From an uncultured Erysipelotrichaceae bacterium (GTDB lineage Bacteria; Bacillota_I; Bacilli_A; Erysipelotrichales; Erysipelotrichaceae), in assembly GCA_934725085.1 (NCBI GenBank), contig CAKVAL010000012.1:1-42812 (forward strand): a stretch of DNA of 42,812 nt, read 5' to 3'. Below are positions 15,314-24,804 of the stretch, piece by piece. The position numbers and the translations under genes are program-made. Each line of letters begins with the position of its first letter. Position 1 is the first letter of the stretch. Below the pieces are notes generated by a model. It made no database searches. It was given only the letters and a program-made list of their open reading frames with translations, and was not told where the DNA came from.

Positions 15314-15685
15314 TTAGCTTTCAGCGAAAGTACAAGTTACTTTACCATCTGTATCGATAGTTAATTTAGCATCTTTTCCATTTGTTGGCTTACCAGTTAA
15401 TGTCATAATTTTGCTTAAACTGTCTTTTAATGCTGCATCTCCCCAATCTTGAGTTTTTTGTGTCATTGTAACTTTATATCCCTCAGCAGGAGCAGCTTTT
15501 TCTGAAAGCTGATCAGCCATAAGTTCTGCATATTTTGCTCTAATATTAGCAGCATCTGTAGCTTCTCTAGCTTTTTCTAATTGAGATGTGAATACAGGAA
15601 TCGCAATAGCAACTAATACAGCAATGATAGCAACAACGATTAGTAATTCAGCTAATGTAAAACCTTTTTTGTTTGTTTTGTTCAT
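15314..15685 (-). CDS. Type IV pilin-like protein, probable major pilin
   Basis: A 123-aa prepilin on the minus strand. Leader MNKTNKKG, then mature FTLAELLIVVAIIAVLVA with Glu +5; the first 26 mature residues equal those of the pilin at 14247-14621 although the DNA differs at many synonymous sites. The head (about 45-123) contains AAPAEGYKVTMTQKTQDW and ends DTDGKVTCTFAES; it has few bulky features, as in Gram-positive major pilins or GspG-like pseudopilins. It stands alone with its own promoter, ribosome site (GGAG) and double stem-loop, which suits strong independent expression of a structural subunit. It is transcribed divergently from the giant prepilin gene. Major pilin is inferred. Confidence 0.88.
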   Translation of the reverse strand: MNKTNKKGFTLAELLIVVAIIAVLVAIAIPVFTSQLEKAREATDAANIRAKYAELMADQLSEKAAPAEGYKVTMTQKTQDWGDAALKDSLSKIMTLTGKPTNGKDAKLTIDTDGKVTCTFAES

Positions 15686-15724
15686 TTCTTATTTTCTCCT
15701 TTTCGAGTATTACCCTCTATAATT

Positions 15725-15753
15725 ATTATTCAATAAAAAAATGTAAAAATCAA
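15725..15753 (-). promoter_or_regulatory. Candidate promoter of the minus-strand pilin
   Basis: On the minus strand TTGATT (15748-15753), 17-bp spacer, AATAAT (15725-15730). It would give a leader of about 33 nt with GGAGAAAAT as ribosome site. The region is so AT-rich that chance matches are likely. Confidence 0.4.
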
Positions 15754-15772
15754 TGATAAATATAACTATATG

Positions 15773-15778
15773 TATAAT
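15773..15778 (+). promoter_or_regulatory. Candidate -10 box for the giant prepilin gene
   Basis: A perfect TATAAT 50 bp before the ATG of the giant gene, without a convincing -35 box at 17 bp (TCAATG). The 143-bp divergent region between the two pilin genes would thus hold both promoters and any shared control site. Confidence 0.35.
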
Positions 15779-15800
15779 ATCGTATGTTAAAATAATTAAT

Positions 15801-15818
15801 AGTAGGAGAGATACTACT
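15801..15818 (+). promoter_or_regulatory. Short hairpin carrying the only ribosome-site-like sequence of the giant gene
   Basis: AGTAG (15801-15805) can pair with CTACT (15814-15818) and encloses GGAGAG. This purine run is about 18 nt before ATG 15829, too far for normal initiation. Folding could hide it or change its distance. Alternatively a CTG at 15817 in frame, 6 nt behind GGAGAG, is the real start. This is open. Confidence 0.35.
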
Positions 15819-15828
15819 GTTTTTAGTT

Positions 15829-18800
15829 ATGAATAAGAAGAATAAGGGTTTTACATTAACAGAAACATTATTAACAATAACTATTTTAGTTATCCTTTTT
15901 GCGTTAGTTGTTCCTGGTGTTTTTAGTATTAAAAAGAATTTAAGACAGATGGAATTAGATGATAAGGCAGAGATTATTTATACAGCTGTTCAAAATAGAT
16001 TGAGTGAATTATATACAAGTGGTTTAAGTAATTACTATGATCCATTTGATAATGGTTCTAGTATAAAGCATTTAGGAAAGACACCAGGAGATTATGATGC
16101 TAGTGTAAGTGGTGATACTATGAATGATAATAGTATTTATTATTTTACTAGTAATGATGTAGCTAGTTTGAATAAATTGTTAGGTGATAATACTATAGAT
16201 CCATCTTTAACTGGTCAATTTGTTGTTGAATATATGCCTTATGCAAAGTATGAAACTGGTGAGATTCCTCAATTGACTGTTCCTTTTGTTTATGCCGTTT
16301 ATTATACAGAAGCTAAGGATAGCAGTTCTGAGAACTGTGCTAATAACTATAGTAGCTCTGGTCGATACTTAAATTTATTGCGTTTAAAACAAAATCGTTT
16401 AAAAGATGGGGCTCGTATTGGCTATTATGGTGGTAGTACACCTGGTTCTGGTAGCATTACAAAGATTTCTTCTATTAATGATGTTACTATTTATTCAAAT
16501 GAAGAGATTAATAGAGCTGTTGTAAAGGGAAGAATTGGTATTGGGGTTGATGAAACAAAGAGTACTTTTGAATTTGTTTTTAAGGATCAACATGGTCATT
16601 CTTCTATGTATATATATGATGTTGGAATTAAGAAACTATATCAAGTTGATAGTGACGGCAGGAATGTTTTAGCAAGAACAGATGTTACAAATGCTGTTGT
16701 TATTGGTAGCAACTATACTTTTAATTTTGTATTAGATGATTTATCTAATGATAATACAAGATTTAAGAATGTTTTTCCTGAATTAAATCCTGGAGATGAT
16801 ATTACTTTAACAGCTTCTATTAAGAGCGATGAAGGTACTGTTATTAATGATACTAGGTCTACTATAGGTAATAGTATTTACGCTTATGTAAAACCCGAAG
16901 ATAAGAATAAATATGTTGGTTATGAAAATAATACCGCATATATTTCTAATGGTCGTCATTTAAGAAACTTAGATAGTGATAGTAAAGTAATAGATGATTA
17001 CTCAAAAGCTTTATTATTAAATGATATTGATTTTAGTGAAAATGGTGACTTCTATAAAAAATATATCGATTCTTATATTGATAGTTATATAGATGTTAAT
17101 GTCGTTACTGGAAGCGGTAATGTTTATGCTAAAAGTGTTCCTGTGTTTAAGGGAATTCTTAATGATAATTTAAATACTTTAGATGGAAATGGCTTTACTA
17201 TTAAGGAATTAGCTACAAGAAGTGCTTTATTTAGTACTGTAAATAAGAATTTAATTATTTCTAATCTTACTCTTACAGGTGAGAAAGTATATGGAAATAA
17301 TTATGCAGGTGGTTTAATTAATACTATTAATAATGGTTCTAATGTAACTGTCAAGAATTGTAAGATTTATTTGAATAGTGGTTCAGATATACCTACATCT
17401 ATTGATTCTGATGATCATTTAGAAGCTTTAAGATGGATATATGCTAATACATCTGGCGGTTTAGTAGGATTAAATAATGGTCATTTGAAAATCGAATCTT
17501 CATTTGTCGCTACTAATATTGGTTTAAGCGCTTCAGATGCAACAACTGGCGGTTTAGTAGGATTAAATAACGGCACTTTAACTATTGATAAAGCATATAC
17601 CGATTGTTATCTATATGGTAATAATGTAGGTGGCCTAATCGGAAACAATGAAGGTACAGTTGATATCAGTAATACATATACCGCTGGTTTTATTGGAACT
17701 GATGGAAATCAAAATGCTAGGTTAGCCGGTTTTGTACCAAGTAAAGTTAGAAATATTTCTAATTCTTATACTGTTATTTTTAAAGGACAATTAGATTCAA
17801 ATAGAAATATAGGTAGTTTTTATGGTATTGATTTGAATAGTTCTTTTAGCGATTTGTCCAAGTATTATGCTACCGTAGGAAGTTATGATACTTTATCTAA
17901 AGCATATTATTCAAAAGAAGGTAGTACTACTGAATATACTAAGGGAAGTCCATATAATGAAAAATCATCAGATTTAGGCGATGCTTTTGATTCTGTTGAT
18001 TCTGTTGGAAAATCAAATCCATATAAACTAATGGGTATTTCTTTAACTTCTTATAATAATCATAAATTAAAGGGTATGGACCATTATGGTGACTGGGGAG
18101 CTACTTTTGCTCGTGGTTCTTTAGTTTATTATGAGCAATATTATGGTGGTTCTTATGGTTTTGATGGCGGTAACGTTGATTTATCATTAACTTCAAACAT
18201 GGAAATCATTGGTGATGGTTATGGTGTTGTTTTTAAGAAAGAAGATATAAATGCTGGTGGTTCTTTTAAAGTAGATGGCTCTATAGTTAATTTTTCAGAT
18301 TCTTCCCAATTTGAAGTTGTTAAAAACGGTATTGCTTATGTTATTTATCCATTAAGCAGAGATAAGGTTAATCCTGATAATGCAATTAATGGATTCTATC
18401 AAAAGTGTGAAATAGTTGATGAAGGTGGAACAGAGGCGGATAAGAAAACTTTCTATTATAATCCACATTTTGCACGTAGTGTAATTGACAGTGAAAACAA
18501 ACCATCGTTGCCAACAATCGTATGTATTAGATCTCCTCGTCATTTGAATAATTTGTCTCTATTCTATAGTGATTATAATTTAGGTGATAAGGTTGTTTAT
18601 AATCAAGAAAGAAAAATGGATTTTGCTTCTTATAATTGGTCAGTTTATGGAAAAAATGGTACTTCTATTAATGTACAAAAGCCAATAGGAGAAAATGAAA
18701 CAAACGCTTTTGTAGGTACATATAATGGCAATTCATATGAAATTAACAATGTAAATTTCAAAACAAAAAACGGTTCTTATGTTGGTTTGTTTGGTTATAA

Positions 18801-21800
18801 CAAAGGAACAATTAAAAATGTTGTAGTTGCTACTCAATATAAGATTGGTTCAACTTCATATAATGTTACAAGAACAGAACCTGTAAGTGCTAACCAAACC
18901 GCTTATTTTGGTGTTCTTGTTGGTTACAATGAAAAAGGTGCTGTAATTGACAATTGTGCAACTGCTGGCTATTATTTAGCAGGTAAAGATGGCAAGATAT
19001 ATGGTTATCGTAATTCTGAAGTTTATGTTGGTGGATTAGTAGGCTTTAATGTTGGTGCGATCACTAACAGTGCTGCGGATCTTCCTAGATTAAGTTTAAT
19101 AATGAATTCAGCTACATGTTATGCTGGATCTTTTGTTGGCTATAATGAGGGTACAATTGATAATTCATATGGAATTTCAATGATAGAAAGTAATGCACCA
19201 GATGGCGATACAAAGATTGCGGGCTTTGCAGGTTACAACACAAGTGTTATTAATAGTTCTTATTGTGCAACTACTTTAACTTCAGCTGGTAATGGTTCTA
19301 AGACTTATAGTTTTGCTCCTATTGAAGGTGGAGGTTCTGTAAAGAATTCTTATTATCTAAATGGTGGCAGTTATTTATATCTTGATAACTTATATTCATA
19401 TGATGGAAATATTGCTGTATCTGTTGGTAAAAACAAGATTTATAAAGAATTAGCAGATTTAAAAGGAACTAATGTAGCCAGTGATTCAAAGTATCACGAT
19501 TTAACTACTGGCTTGGATGCAAATGAAACAGTATATCCTTATAGAGCTGTTGTTAAGAATAATGAAGGCGATTTAGTTCATTATGGAGAGTGGCAAGTAA
19601 AACCTAAATTAGGTGTTGCTGGCGTTTTCTATTGGGAAAAAGAAGTAGATGGCCAAAACAATGGCTATAAGATTACTTATATTGGTACTGCTTATGATAA
19701 ATTAGCATATAGTTCAAACTTATGTGTTGAGCATGATGATGGTGGTAGAATTTCTGAATATGGTTATGGATATTACTATGGTGCTGATGAAAATGTTGAT
19801 AATGAGAAGATAACCTTTAATAATATTGCTTATTCAGATAAAACTTTTAATACTGAAGTTAAACAAGAGTTAGAACGTCAAATGCCTCATATTCGATTCT
19901 TCCCTTATACAACTAGAACAGATACAGGTAGTGATTATATTTATTTGGCTAATGATTCCCCAAACGGAAATATTACTTTAACATTAGATAATCAAAATAA
20001 GTCTTATTCTTTTGATATTTCGCCTTTCTTTGCGAACGCTATTTACTTTAAGACTGATCTTAGCACAAATGAAACAAGTGCACAGAAATATCTAAATAGC
20101 AATCTAGGCAAGAGTGATAATGCTTATGAGATTAGAAGTGCACAACAACTTCAATATTTGAATTGGAATTATGTAGGAAAGAATACTAATACATATGGAA
20201 CTATGGATAACAGAACTCAGTTCACTTATTTAATGTATTCAAAAAATCAAGGAATTAACGTACAAAGCGCTGATGATTCTAATAATACTAGTAAGTATTT
20301 TGCGTTTGTTCAATCACATGATATTAATGCTCAAAATACTGGAAATTTCTTCCCGATTGCTGGACAAGCTAATTCAAATAAATATTATAATTCTTATGAA
20401 GTTGACTTAGCTAACTGGTTTGGTGGTTCTTATGATGGACAAAGTTACAAGATTCAAGAAATACAAATTGATTCAAATTGTTTCACAGTTGGTTTATTTG
20501 GAGTTACTTGTGGAGCTGAATTAAAAAACATTATCTTATATAGTTCTAATGGGGCTACTATTCAAAGAAAAACAACAGAAAATGACAAAGCTGGTGCTTA
20601 TGCTCTTGGTGGTTTAGCAGGCGTGGCTTATGATTACAACAATCCGAAAGGCTATTCTATTTATAATTGTTCGATTGCCGGCTATACAATCGCTGATAAT
20701 AGTAAGAACCAACAATATGTAGGTGAAGCTAATGTCGGTAGTCTTGTAGGTATTTCAAAAATAAAGATTGATAGATGTTCTTCCGTTGTTGATATCCAAA
20801 TAAATTGTACTCATACTAAAAACGGTTCATTTAATAAAGCAGAGTGGGGCAACTATGTTCGTGTTGGTGGTATTTCTGGTGCTGGTCTTTCTGATATTAA
20901 TAATTCAAAACTAGGTGGCATTTTTAATTCATATACTGGTGGCACGATTACAGTTGGCGAGGATACTTTGGACGAATCTTATTATGAAAACACTAAAGTT
21001 CCAATTGACTCAAATGGTGGTATTGCAAAGAAAAATCATAGTACTAATATATATCTAGCAGGTATTACAGGTAGTGGTTTCTGCATGAATTTTAGTAATA
21101 TTACTGGTGTTAAAACAATTTATCCAAGTGATATAGAAATCGAAAACTGTTATACATATATGACTTTCCCTTCAATGAAAGGAACTATTAGAAGTATAAC
21201 AATGTTTGGAAGCGTTGCAGATAGATATGGTAATGGTGAAGGCAAGAAAGCCTATATTAAAAATTGTTACTATTTGAATAGAAGCGCTGATTTTGATACC
21301 TCGGAATTACCTAAATTTATCGTTGATGATGGTGGCGCTAATACAGCAGTAAATAATCTAATGACATCTGATTTAAAAAATTCAATGTTATTAGGTAGTA
21401 CAAAATGGCTTTATGTAATGCATAGAAATAATTATTATGGTGATGAAAACATCAGTAATAATAATACTATTGATTCAAGATCATATAGTGAATTGTCTGA
21501 TCCAACTATGAATGCTTTATTAGGAGATAAGTTTAAATCTGTTACTACAATAGATGAAAGTGGTGTACCAATTGATGGCAAATACTCATTTTCAGCTGGT
21601 AACAGTTCATTATCAGGCAAGAATTATCCTTTCCCAACTGTCATCACGCAAAAGGATGATGATGATACAACCGTTAATGTGCACTATGGTTCATGGCCTT
21701 TAGAAAGTGCTTATTTTGTGAAAGGTAATGATACTATTGATATTTTTGATGACATGGATTTGGATACTTACGCATATAAGGAATTCGTCTTAATGAAGGG

Positions 21801-23991
21801 TGTAAGTAGTAGTAATTTATACAACTTAGAATTTAAGGTTAAGGATACAACATATGCTGAGTTAGTTAAAATCGATGGCACAAATTATTTTACTAAAGAT
21901 ACAGATGGAAATTACCATATTAAGGTTAAAGCTTTAAAGACTGGTTCTACTGATATTGAAGCTAAATGGAAAAATGAAAACGATGTAGAATTTACCACAG
22001 ACTTTAACTTGGTTATAACGGCTAATTTATATATAGAAGTAAGTCCTAATGTGATTTATATCAATAAAGGTAAGGCTGATACTTATAAGCTTGGCTATGC
22101 AGTTGATAAAAAATATATAGATGTTAAATCAACAGGCAAAAAGGTTTCTTATTCTAAAGATGTTACTTGGAATTTTGTTTCTTCAAAAGTAGGTGCAGAT
22201 GAAGAATATGATGCTTTAGATGTTAATAAGATTGCTAATGAAATAACTATAAAATCTAATGGTTATAATGGTTATGTTGCAGTTACTGCTACATATGATT
22301 ATCATGGAAATGTTTATACTGTTAACACAAATATAAATGTATTAAATAGTTATACTATTGGTTTGCATGGAAATAATGAATATGAAGAAGTTTATATCAA
22401 AGATGATGGGTCTTATGAATTAAGTAACCCTAGTTATGGCGATACTACTGGACCAAAGAATCCTGATAGCAAGTATTTCATTTATGAAAGAAATGATGAA
22501 AATGGTTTAAATAATTTAATACAAAATATTGATTTAAATAACATTACTTTATCACCATTAGAAGGTGCCAGTGATGAAATCAAAGACATAATTAACAGTA
22601 ATAAAGTTCAAATTGAATTATCTAATGATATTAATACAAACAGTATTACAAATAATGATTATAATTCACGTGCTATAACATTAACTTACAGAGGTGTTAT
22701 TAGTCCTTTTGATTGCAATTTAACTTTAAATCTAAGTAATAACGGCAACGAATATTCATTAACTGTGCCAGTTACCGTAAATGTTATTCCTTATACATTG
22801 ACATTAGATGCTAATGGTGGCGATTTTGATGGAAAAGATCATATATCAATTAATTTAGCCGGTACTGATCCTATAGAGTTAAGTACTTATATTCCAACAA
22901 GAATTGGATATCATTTTGCTGGTTGGACTTTAAATGGTACTGACTATACTTCAAACACATATCCTGTTACAGGATCAAATGATGATGTAACATTAGTTGC
23001 TAAATGGGTTGCTAAACAAGGCTATATAAGATTTGATAATAATCTTTTAGATTCTTATAACAAAATAGAAGATGTTTTATGTACTTATAACGCCAACAAG
23101 GTAAATATTCCTGAATTTACTTATGATTCGCAAATATTGAATGGTTTCATTGATAATAATGGTAATTTAATTATAGATTCAACAGGTAATGTACTTAAAA
23201 AAGATTTATTTAACCAATATCTATTAGAAAATACAATCGATAATTCTAAAAAGATAGTATTAAAAGCTAGTCTAACGGATGGTGTAAAATTGATTTTACA
23301 AGCAAAGGGAATCGATTCAAGAAGCATTTTATATGATAAAAACACCATGTTAAATGCTGGTGATTCAATTGATTTAAAATCAATATGGGAAACTGATACT
23401 TCATATAAATTTGCTGGATATATAAATAGTGTATCTAAAGAATGGATTATTGATCCACAGGGTAAATTTTTAAGTAATGTTCAATTAGACAACGACATTG
23501 AGTTGACTGCTGTTTTCTATAAGACTGGTTTTAAGAAAGTTGATAGTTTTACTAATAACAAAGAATATTTAATTATTTCTAATGATTACGCTTTGTCAGG
23601 TACAAGAGTTAATGATTACACTTTAAAAGGTATTAATATTGCTAAACAGTTAGATTCATTAGGTAATACATATATAGAAGATAATTACAAAGATCTTGTA
23701 TGGACTAGAGATCAAAGTAATAATTTGTATTTAACTGCAGATCAAAAACTATATGGAAATTCTATATGGTTCTCTACTTCTTTTACTGTTTCTAGTTCTA
23801 ATCAAGCTTGGAATTACAACAATAACAATTTATATACAGGAAGATATACTATTACATATGTTTATTTAGACTCATCAAATAATTTCACTTGTGATAATAA
23901 CAATTATCACAAAAACATTGAAATCTATGAAAAAGTTGAAAATATAGTAACTGATAAATATCAATCAGCAAATACAGGAGGTGGCGAATGA
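15829..23991 (+). CDS. Giant modular prepilin-like adhesin (2720 aa)
   Basis: A 2720-residue protein that begins as a prepilin: leader MNKKNKG, mature FTLTETLLTITILVILFA with Glu +5, then a polar pilin-like region (to about 350). Three large modules follow, each opening with a (R/Q)(H/Q)L-xxL motif (GRHLRNL near 370, PRHLNNL near 904, AQQLQYLNW near 1441), containing Glug-type repeats (GGLVGLNNG near 543 and 574, VGLFGYNKGTIKN near 985, GGLVGFNVG near 1067, SFVGYNEGTIDNS near 1098, GGLAGV near 1593) and closing with HYG(D/E/S)W (near 750, 1250 and 1951). Ig-like regions (about 1965-2310) and an InlB-type B-repeat (LDANGG to VAKW, about 2322-2393) follow, then an unclassified end (to 2720). 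There is no LPXTG or other wall anchor, so the pilin helix should hold it in the membrane or in a pilus. The next genes are minor pilins and a prepilin peptidase. Adhesion is inferred from domain types. Confidence 0.88.
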   Translation: MNKKNKGFTLTETLLTITILVILFALVVPGVFSIKKNLRQMELDDKAEIIYTAVQNRLSELYTSGLSNYYDPFDNGSSIKHLGKTPGDYDASVSGDTMNDNSIYYFTSNDVASLNKLLGDNTIDPSLTGQFVVEYMPYAKYETGEIPQLTVPFVYAVYYTEAKDSSSENCANNYSSSGRYLNLLRLKQNRLKDGARIGYYGGSTPGSGSITKISSINDVTIYSNEEINRAVVKGRIGIGVDETKSTFEFVFKDQHGHSSMYIYDVGIKKLYQVDSDGRNVLARTDVTNAVVIGSNYTFNFVLDDLSNDNTRFKNVFPELNPGDDITLTASIKSDEGTVINDTRSTIGNSIYAYVKPEDKNKYVGYENNTAYISNGRHLRNLDSDSKVIDDYSKALLLNDIDFSENGDFYKKYIDSYIDSYIDVNVVTGSGNVYAKSVPVFKGILNDNLNTLDGNGFTIKELATRSALFSTVNKNLIISNLTLTGEKVYGNNYAGGLINTINNGSNVTVKNCKIYLNSGSDIPTSIDSDDHLEALRWIYANTSGGLVGLNNGHLKIESSFVATNIGLSASDATTGGLVGLNNGTLTIDKAYTDCYLYGNNVGGLIGNNEGTVDISNTYTAGFIGTDGNQNARLAGFVPSKVRNISNSYTVIFKGQLDSNRNIGSFYGIDLNSSFSDLSKYYATVGSYDTLSKAYYSKEGSTTEYTKGSPYNEKSSDLGDAFDSVDSVGKSNPYKLMGISLTSYNNHKLKGMDHYGDWGATFARGSLVYYEQYYGGSYGFDGGNVDLSLTSNMEIIGDGYGVVFKKEDINAGGSFKVDGSIVNFSDSSQFEVVKNGIAYVIYPLSRDKVNPDNAINGFYQKCEIVDEGGTEADKKTFYYNPHFARSVIDSENKPSLPTIVCIRSPRHLNNLSLFYSDYNLGDKVVYNQERKMDFASYNWSVYGKNGTSINVQKPIGENETNAFVGTYNGNSYEINNVNFKTKNGSYVGLFGYNKGTIKNVVVATQYKIGSTSYNVTRTEPVSANQTAYFGVLVGYNEKGAVIDNCATAGYYLAGKDGKIYGYRNSEVYVGGLVGFNVGAITNSAADLPRLSLIMNSATCYAGSFVGYNEGTIDNSYGISMIESNAPDGDTKIAGFAGYNTSVINSSYCATTLTSAGNGSKTYSFAPIEGGGSVKNSYYLNGGSYLYLDNLYSYDGNIAVSVGKNKIYKELADLKGTNVASDSKYHDLTTGLDANETVYPYRAVVKNNEGDLVHYGEWQVKPKLGVAGVFYWEKEVDGQNNGYKITYIGTAYDKLAYSSNLCVEHDDGGRISEYGYGYYYGADENVDNEKITFNNIAYSDKTFNTEVKQELERQMPHIRFFPYTTRTDTGSDYIYLANDSPNGNITLTLDNQNKSYSFDISPFFANAIYFKTDLSTNETSAQKYLNSNLGKSDNAYEIRSAQQLQYLNWNYVGKNTNTYGTMDNRTQFTYLMYSKNQGINVQSADDSNNTSKYFAFVQSHDINAQNTGNFFPIAGQANSNKYYNSYEVDLANWFGGSYDGQSYKIQEIQIDSNCFTVGLFGVTCGAELKNIILYSSNGATIQRKTTENDKAGAYALGGLAGVAYDYNNPKGYSIYNCSIAGYTIADNSKNQQYVGEANVGSLVGISKIKIDRCSSVVDIQINCTHTKNGSFNKAEWGNYVRVGGISGAGLSDINNSKLGGIFNSYTGGTITVGEDTLDESYYENTKVPIDSNGGIAKKNHSTNIYLAGITGSGFCMNFSNITGVKTIYPSDIEIENCYTYMTFPSMKGTIRSITMFGSVADRYGNGEGKKAYIKNCYYLNRSADFDTSELPKFIVDDGGANTAVNNLMTSDLKNSMLLGSTKWLYVMHRNNYYGDENISNNNTIDSRSYSELSDPTMNALLGDKFKSVTTIDESGVPIDGKYSFSAGNSSLSGKNYPFPTVITQKDDDDTTVNVHYGSWPLESAYFVKGNDTIDIFDDMDLDTYAYKEFVLMKGVSSSNLYNLEFKVKDTTYAELVKIDGTNYFTKDTDGNYHIKVKALKTGSTDIEAKWKNENDVEFTTDFNLVITANLYIEVSPNVIYINKGKADTYKLGYAVDKKYIDVKSTGKKVSYSKDVTWNFVSSKVGADEEYDALDVNKIANEITIKSNGYNGYVAVTATYDYHGNVYTVNTNINVLNSYTIGLHGNNEYEEVYIKDDGSYELSNPSYGDTTGPKNPDSKYFIYERNDENGLNNLIQNIDLNNITLSPLEGASDEIKDIINSNKVQIELSNDINTNSITNNDYNSRAITLTYRGVISPFDCNLTLNLSNNGNEYSLTVPVTVNVIPYTLTLDANGGDFDGKDHISINLAGTDPIELSTYIPTRIGYHFAGWTLNGTDYTSNTYPVTGSNDDVTLVAKWVAKQGYIRFDNNLLDSYNKIEDVLCTYNANKVNIPEFTYDSQILNGFIDNNGNLIIDSTGNVLKKDLFNQYLLENTIDNSKKIVLKASLTDGVKLILQAKGIDSRSILYDKNTMLNAGDSIDLKSIWETDTSYKFAGYINSVSKEWIIDPQGKFLSNVQLDNDIELTAVFYKTGFKKVDSFTNNKEYLIISNDYALSGTRVNDYTLKGINIAKQLDSLGNTYIEDNYKDLVWTRDQSNNLYLTADQKLYGNSIWFSTSFTVSSSNQAWNYNNNNLYTGRYTITYVYLDSSNNFTCDNNNYHKNIEIYEKVENIVTDKYQSANTGGGE

Positions 23992-24548
23992 AAACTATTA
24001 ATAAAAAATTAAATAGTCAATCAGGTGTTACCATTCTGTTTGCGATGTTGTTGTTCTTAGTTGCTACTGTAGTTTCTTTAGTAATTATAGTAGCAGCTAC
24101 TTCGAGTGTTAATAGAGAGTCTTCTTTTAAGGAATCTGTTCAAAGAAATATAGAATTAGATTCTGCTGTTCTAATGGTAAAAAACTTTACCGATAATAAA
24201 CATGAATATACTTTTGTTGGCGAAGAAGGAAATTATGATTATCAATTTGTCGGGACAGAAAATGAGCTTGAAAAAGTTATTATAGAAATTTCTAAACGTG
24301 TTATAAATAATACTCAAACTAAAAATGTTGGTAGTTTTACAATTTCTGGTGATAATTTATCAAATATTGATTGTAATTATGAAATTGATTTTAATACCGG
24401 TTCATCTCCATTTGTAATCTTAACTTTTAGTATAAAAGATGATGATAATACTGTTGTATCTAATATTTATAGCAAATACTCTTTTAGTGTAAATGGCAAG
24501 ACGGTAGGTTGGAACTATGATAGATCTACTGTTAGAGGAGCATACTAA
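23988..24548 (+). CDS. PilX/GspK-like minor pilin
   Basis: A 186-aa protein with a short leader (about 13 residues) ending QSG, then VTILFAMLLFLVATVVSLVI as pilin helix. There is no Glu at +5, as in PilX/GspK-type proteins that sit at the pilus tip. The rest (about 40-186) is a hydrophilic head without Cys-rich motifs, with a conserved-looking SVNRESSFKESVQRNIELDSA after the membrane segment. It overlaps the giant gene by four bases (ATGA) with AGGAGGTGG as ribosome site, so the two are made in a coupled way. Assigned by helix type and position; sequence identity to known PilX is not evident. Confidence 0.72.
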   Translation: MKTINKKLNSQSGVTILFAMLLFLVATVVSLVIIVAATSSVNRESSFKESVQRNIELDSAVLMVKNFTDNKHEYTFVGEEGNYDYQFVGTENELEKVIIEISKRVINNTQTKNVGSFTISGDNLSNIDCNYEIDFNTGSSPFVILTFSIKDDDNTVVSNIYSKYSFSVNGKTVGWNYDRSTVRGAY

Positions 24549-24549
24549 T

Positions 24550-24804
24550 ATGAAAAAGATATTAAATAATCATGGTGAATCATTAATAGAAGTGCTAGTG
24601 TCTTTATTGATAGTTGCTTTATGCATTCTTATGTTACAAGGAAGCATTGTTACAGCAGCTAAAGTAAATAAAAAAAATAACGAACATATTGAACCATTTG
24701 TTATTGCGGAATCGGAAGATACAGGTAAAAATGTAATGATAAATGGTAACGATTCTGGCATAAAGATATTCAAGACAAAAGGAGGCTATTACTATTATGA
24801 ATAA
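24550..24804 (+). CDS. PilV/GspI-like minor pilin (84 aa)
   Basis: A short prepilin: MKKILNNHG, then ESLIEVLVSLLIVALCIL with Glu at +5. The remaining part (about 30-84) is small and polar. I start at ATG 24550, just behind the preceding stop, with GAGGAG at 24535-24540 as ribosome site; an in-frame ATG at 24517 lies inside the preceding gene and would give an 11-residue extension without any benefit. The ESLIEVLVS-type helix is usual for PilV/GspI minor pilins. It overlaps the next gene by 8 bases. Its head is unusually small for a minor pilin. Confidence 0.75.
   Translation: MKKILNNHGESLIEVLVSLLIVALCILMLQGSIVTAAKVNKKNNEHIEPFVIAESEDTGKNVMINGNDSGIKIFKTKGGYYYYE

Noticed and set aside
17062..17097. 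Threefold YIDS/YIDV repeat in the giant protein as a functional repeat domain
   Set aside because: Only three short degenerate units; more likely local slippage than a domain.
15829..23991. Sortase-anchored (LPXTG) surface protein
   Set aside because: The C-terminus ends in an Asn/Tyr-rich stretch with no LPXTG, hydrophobic segment or basic tail, and the N-terminus is a prepilin signal rather than a Sec signal.
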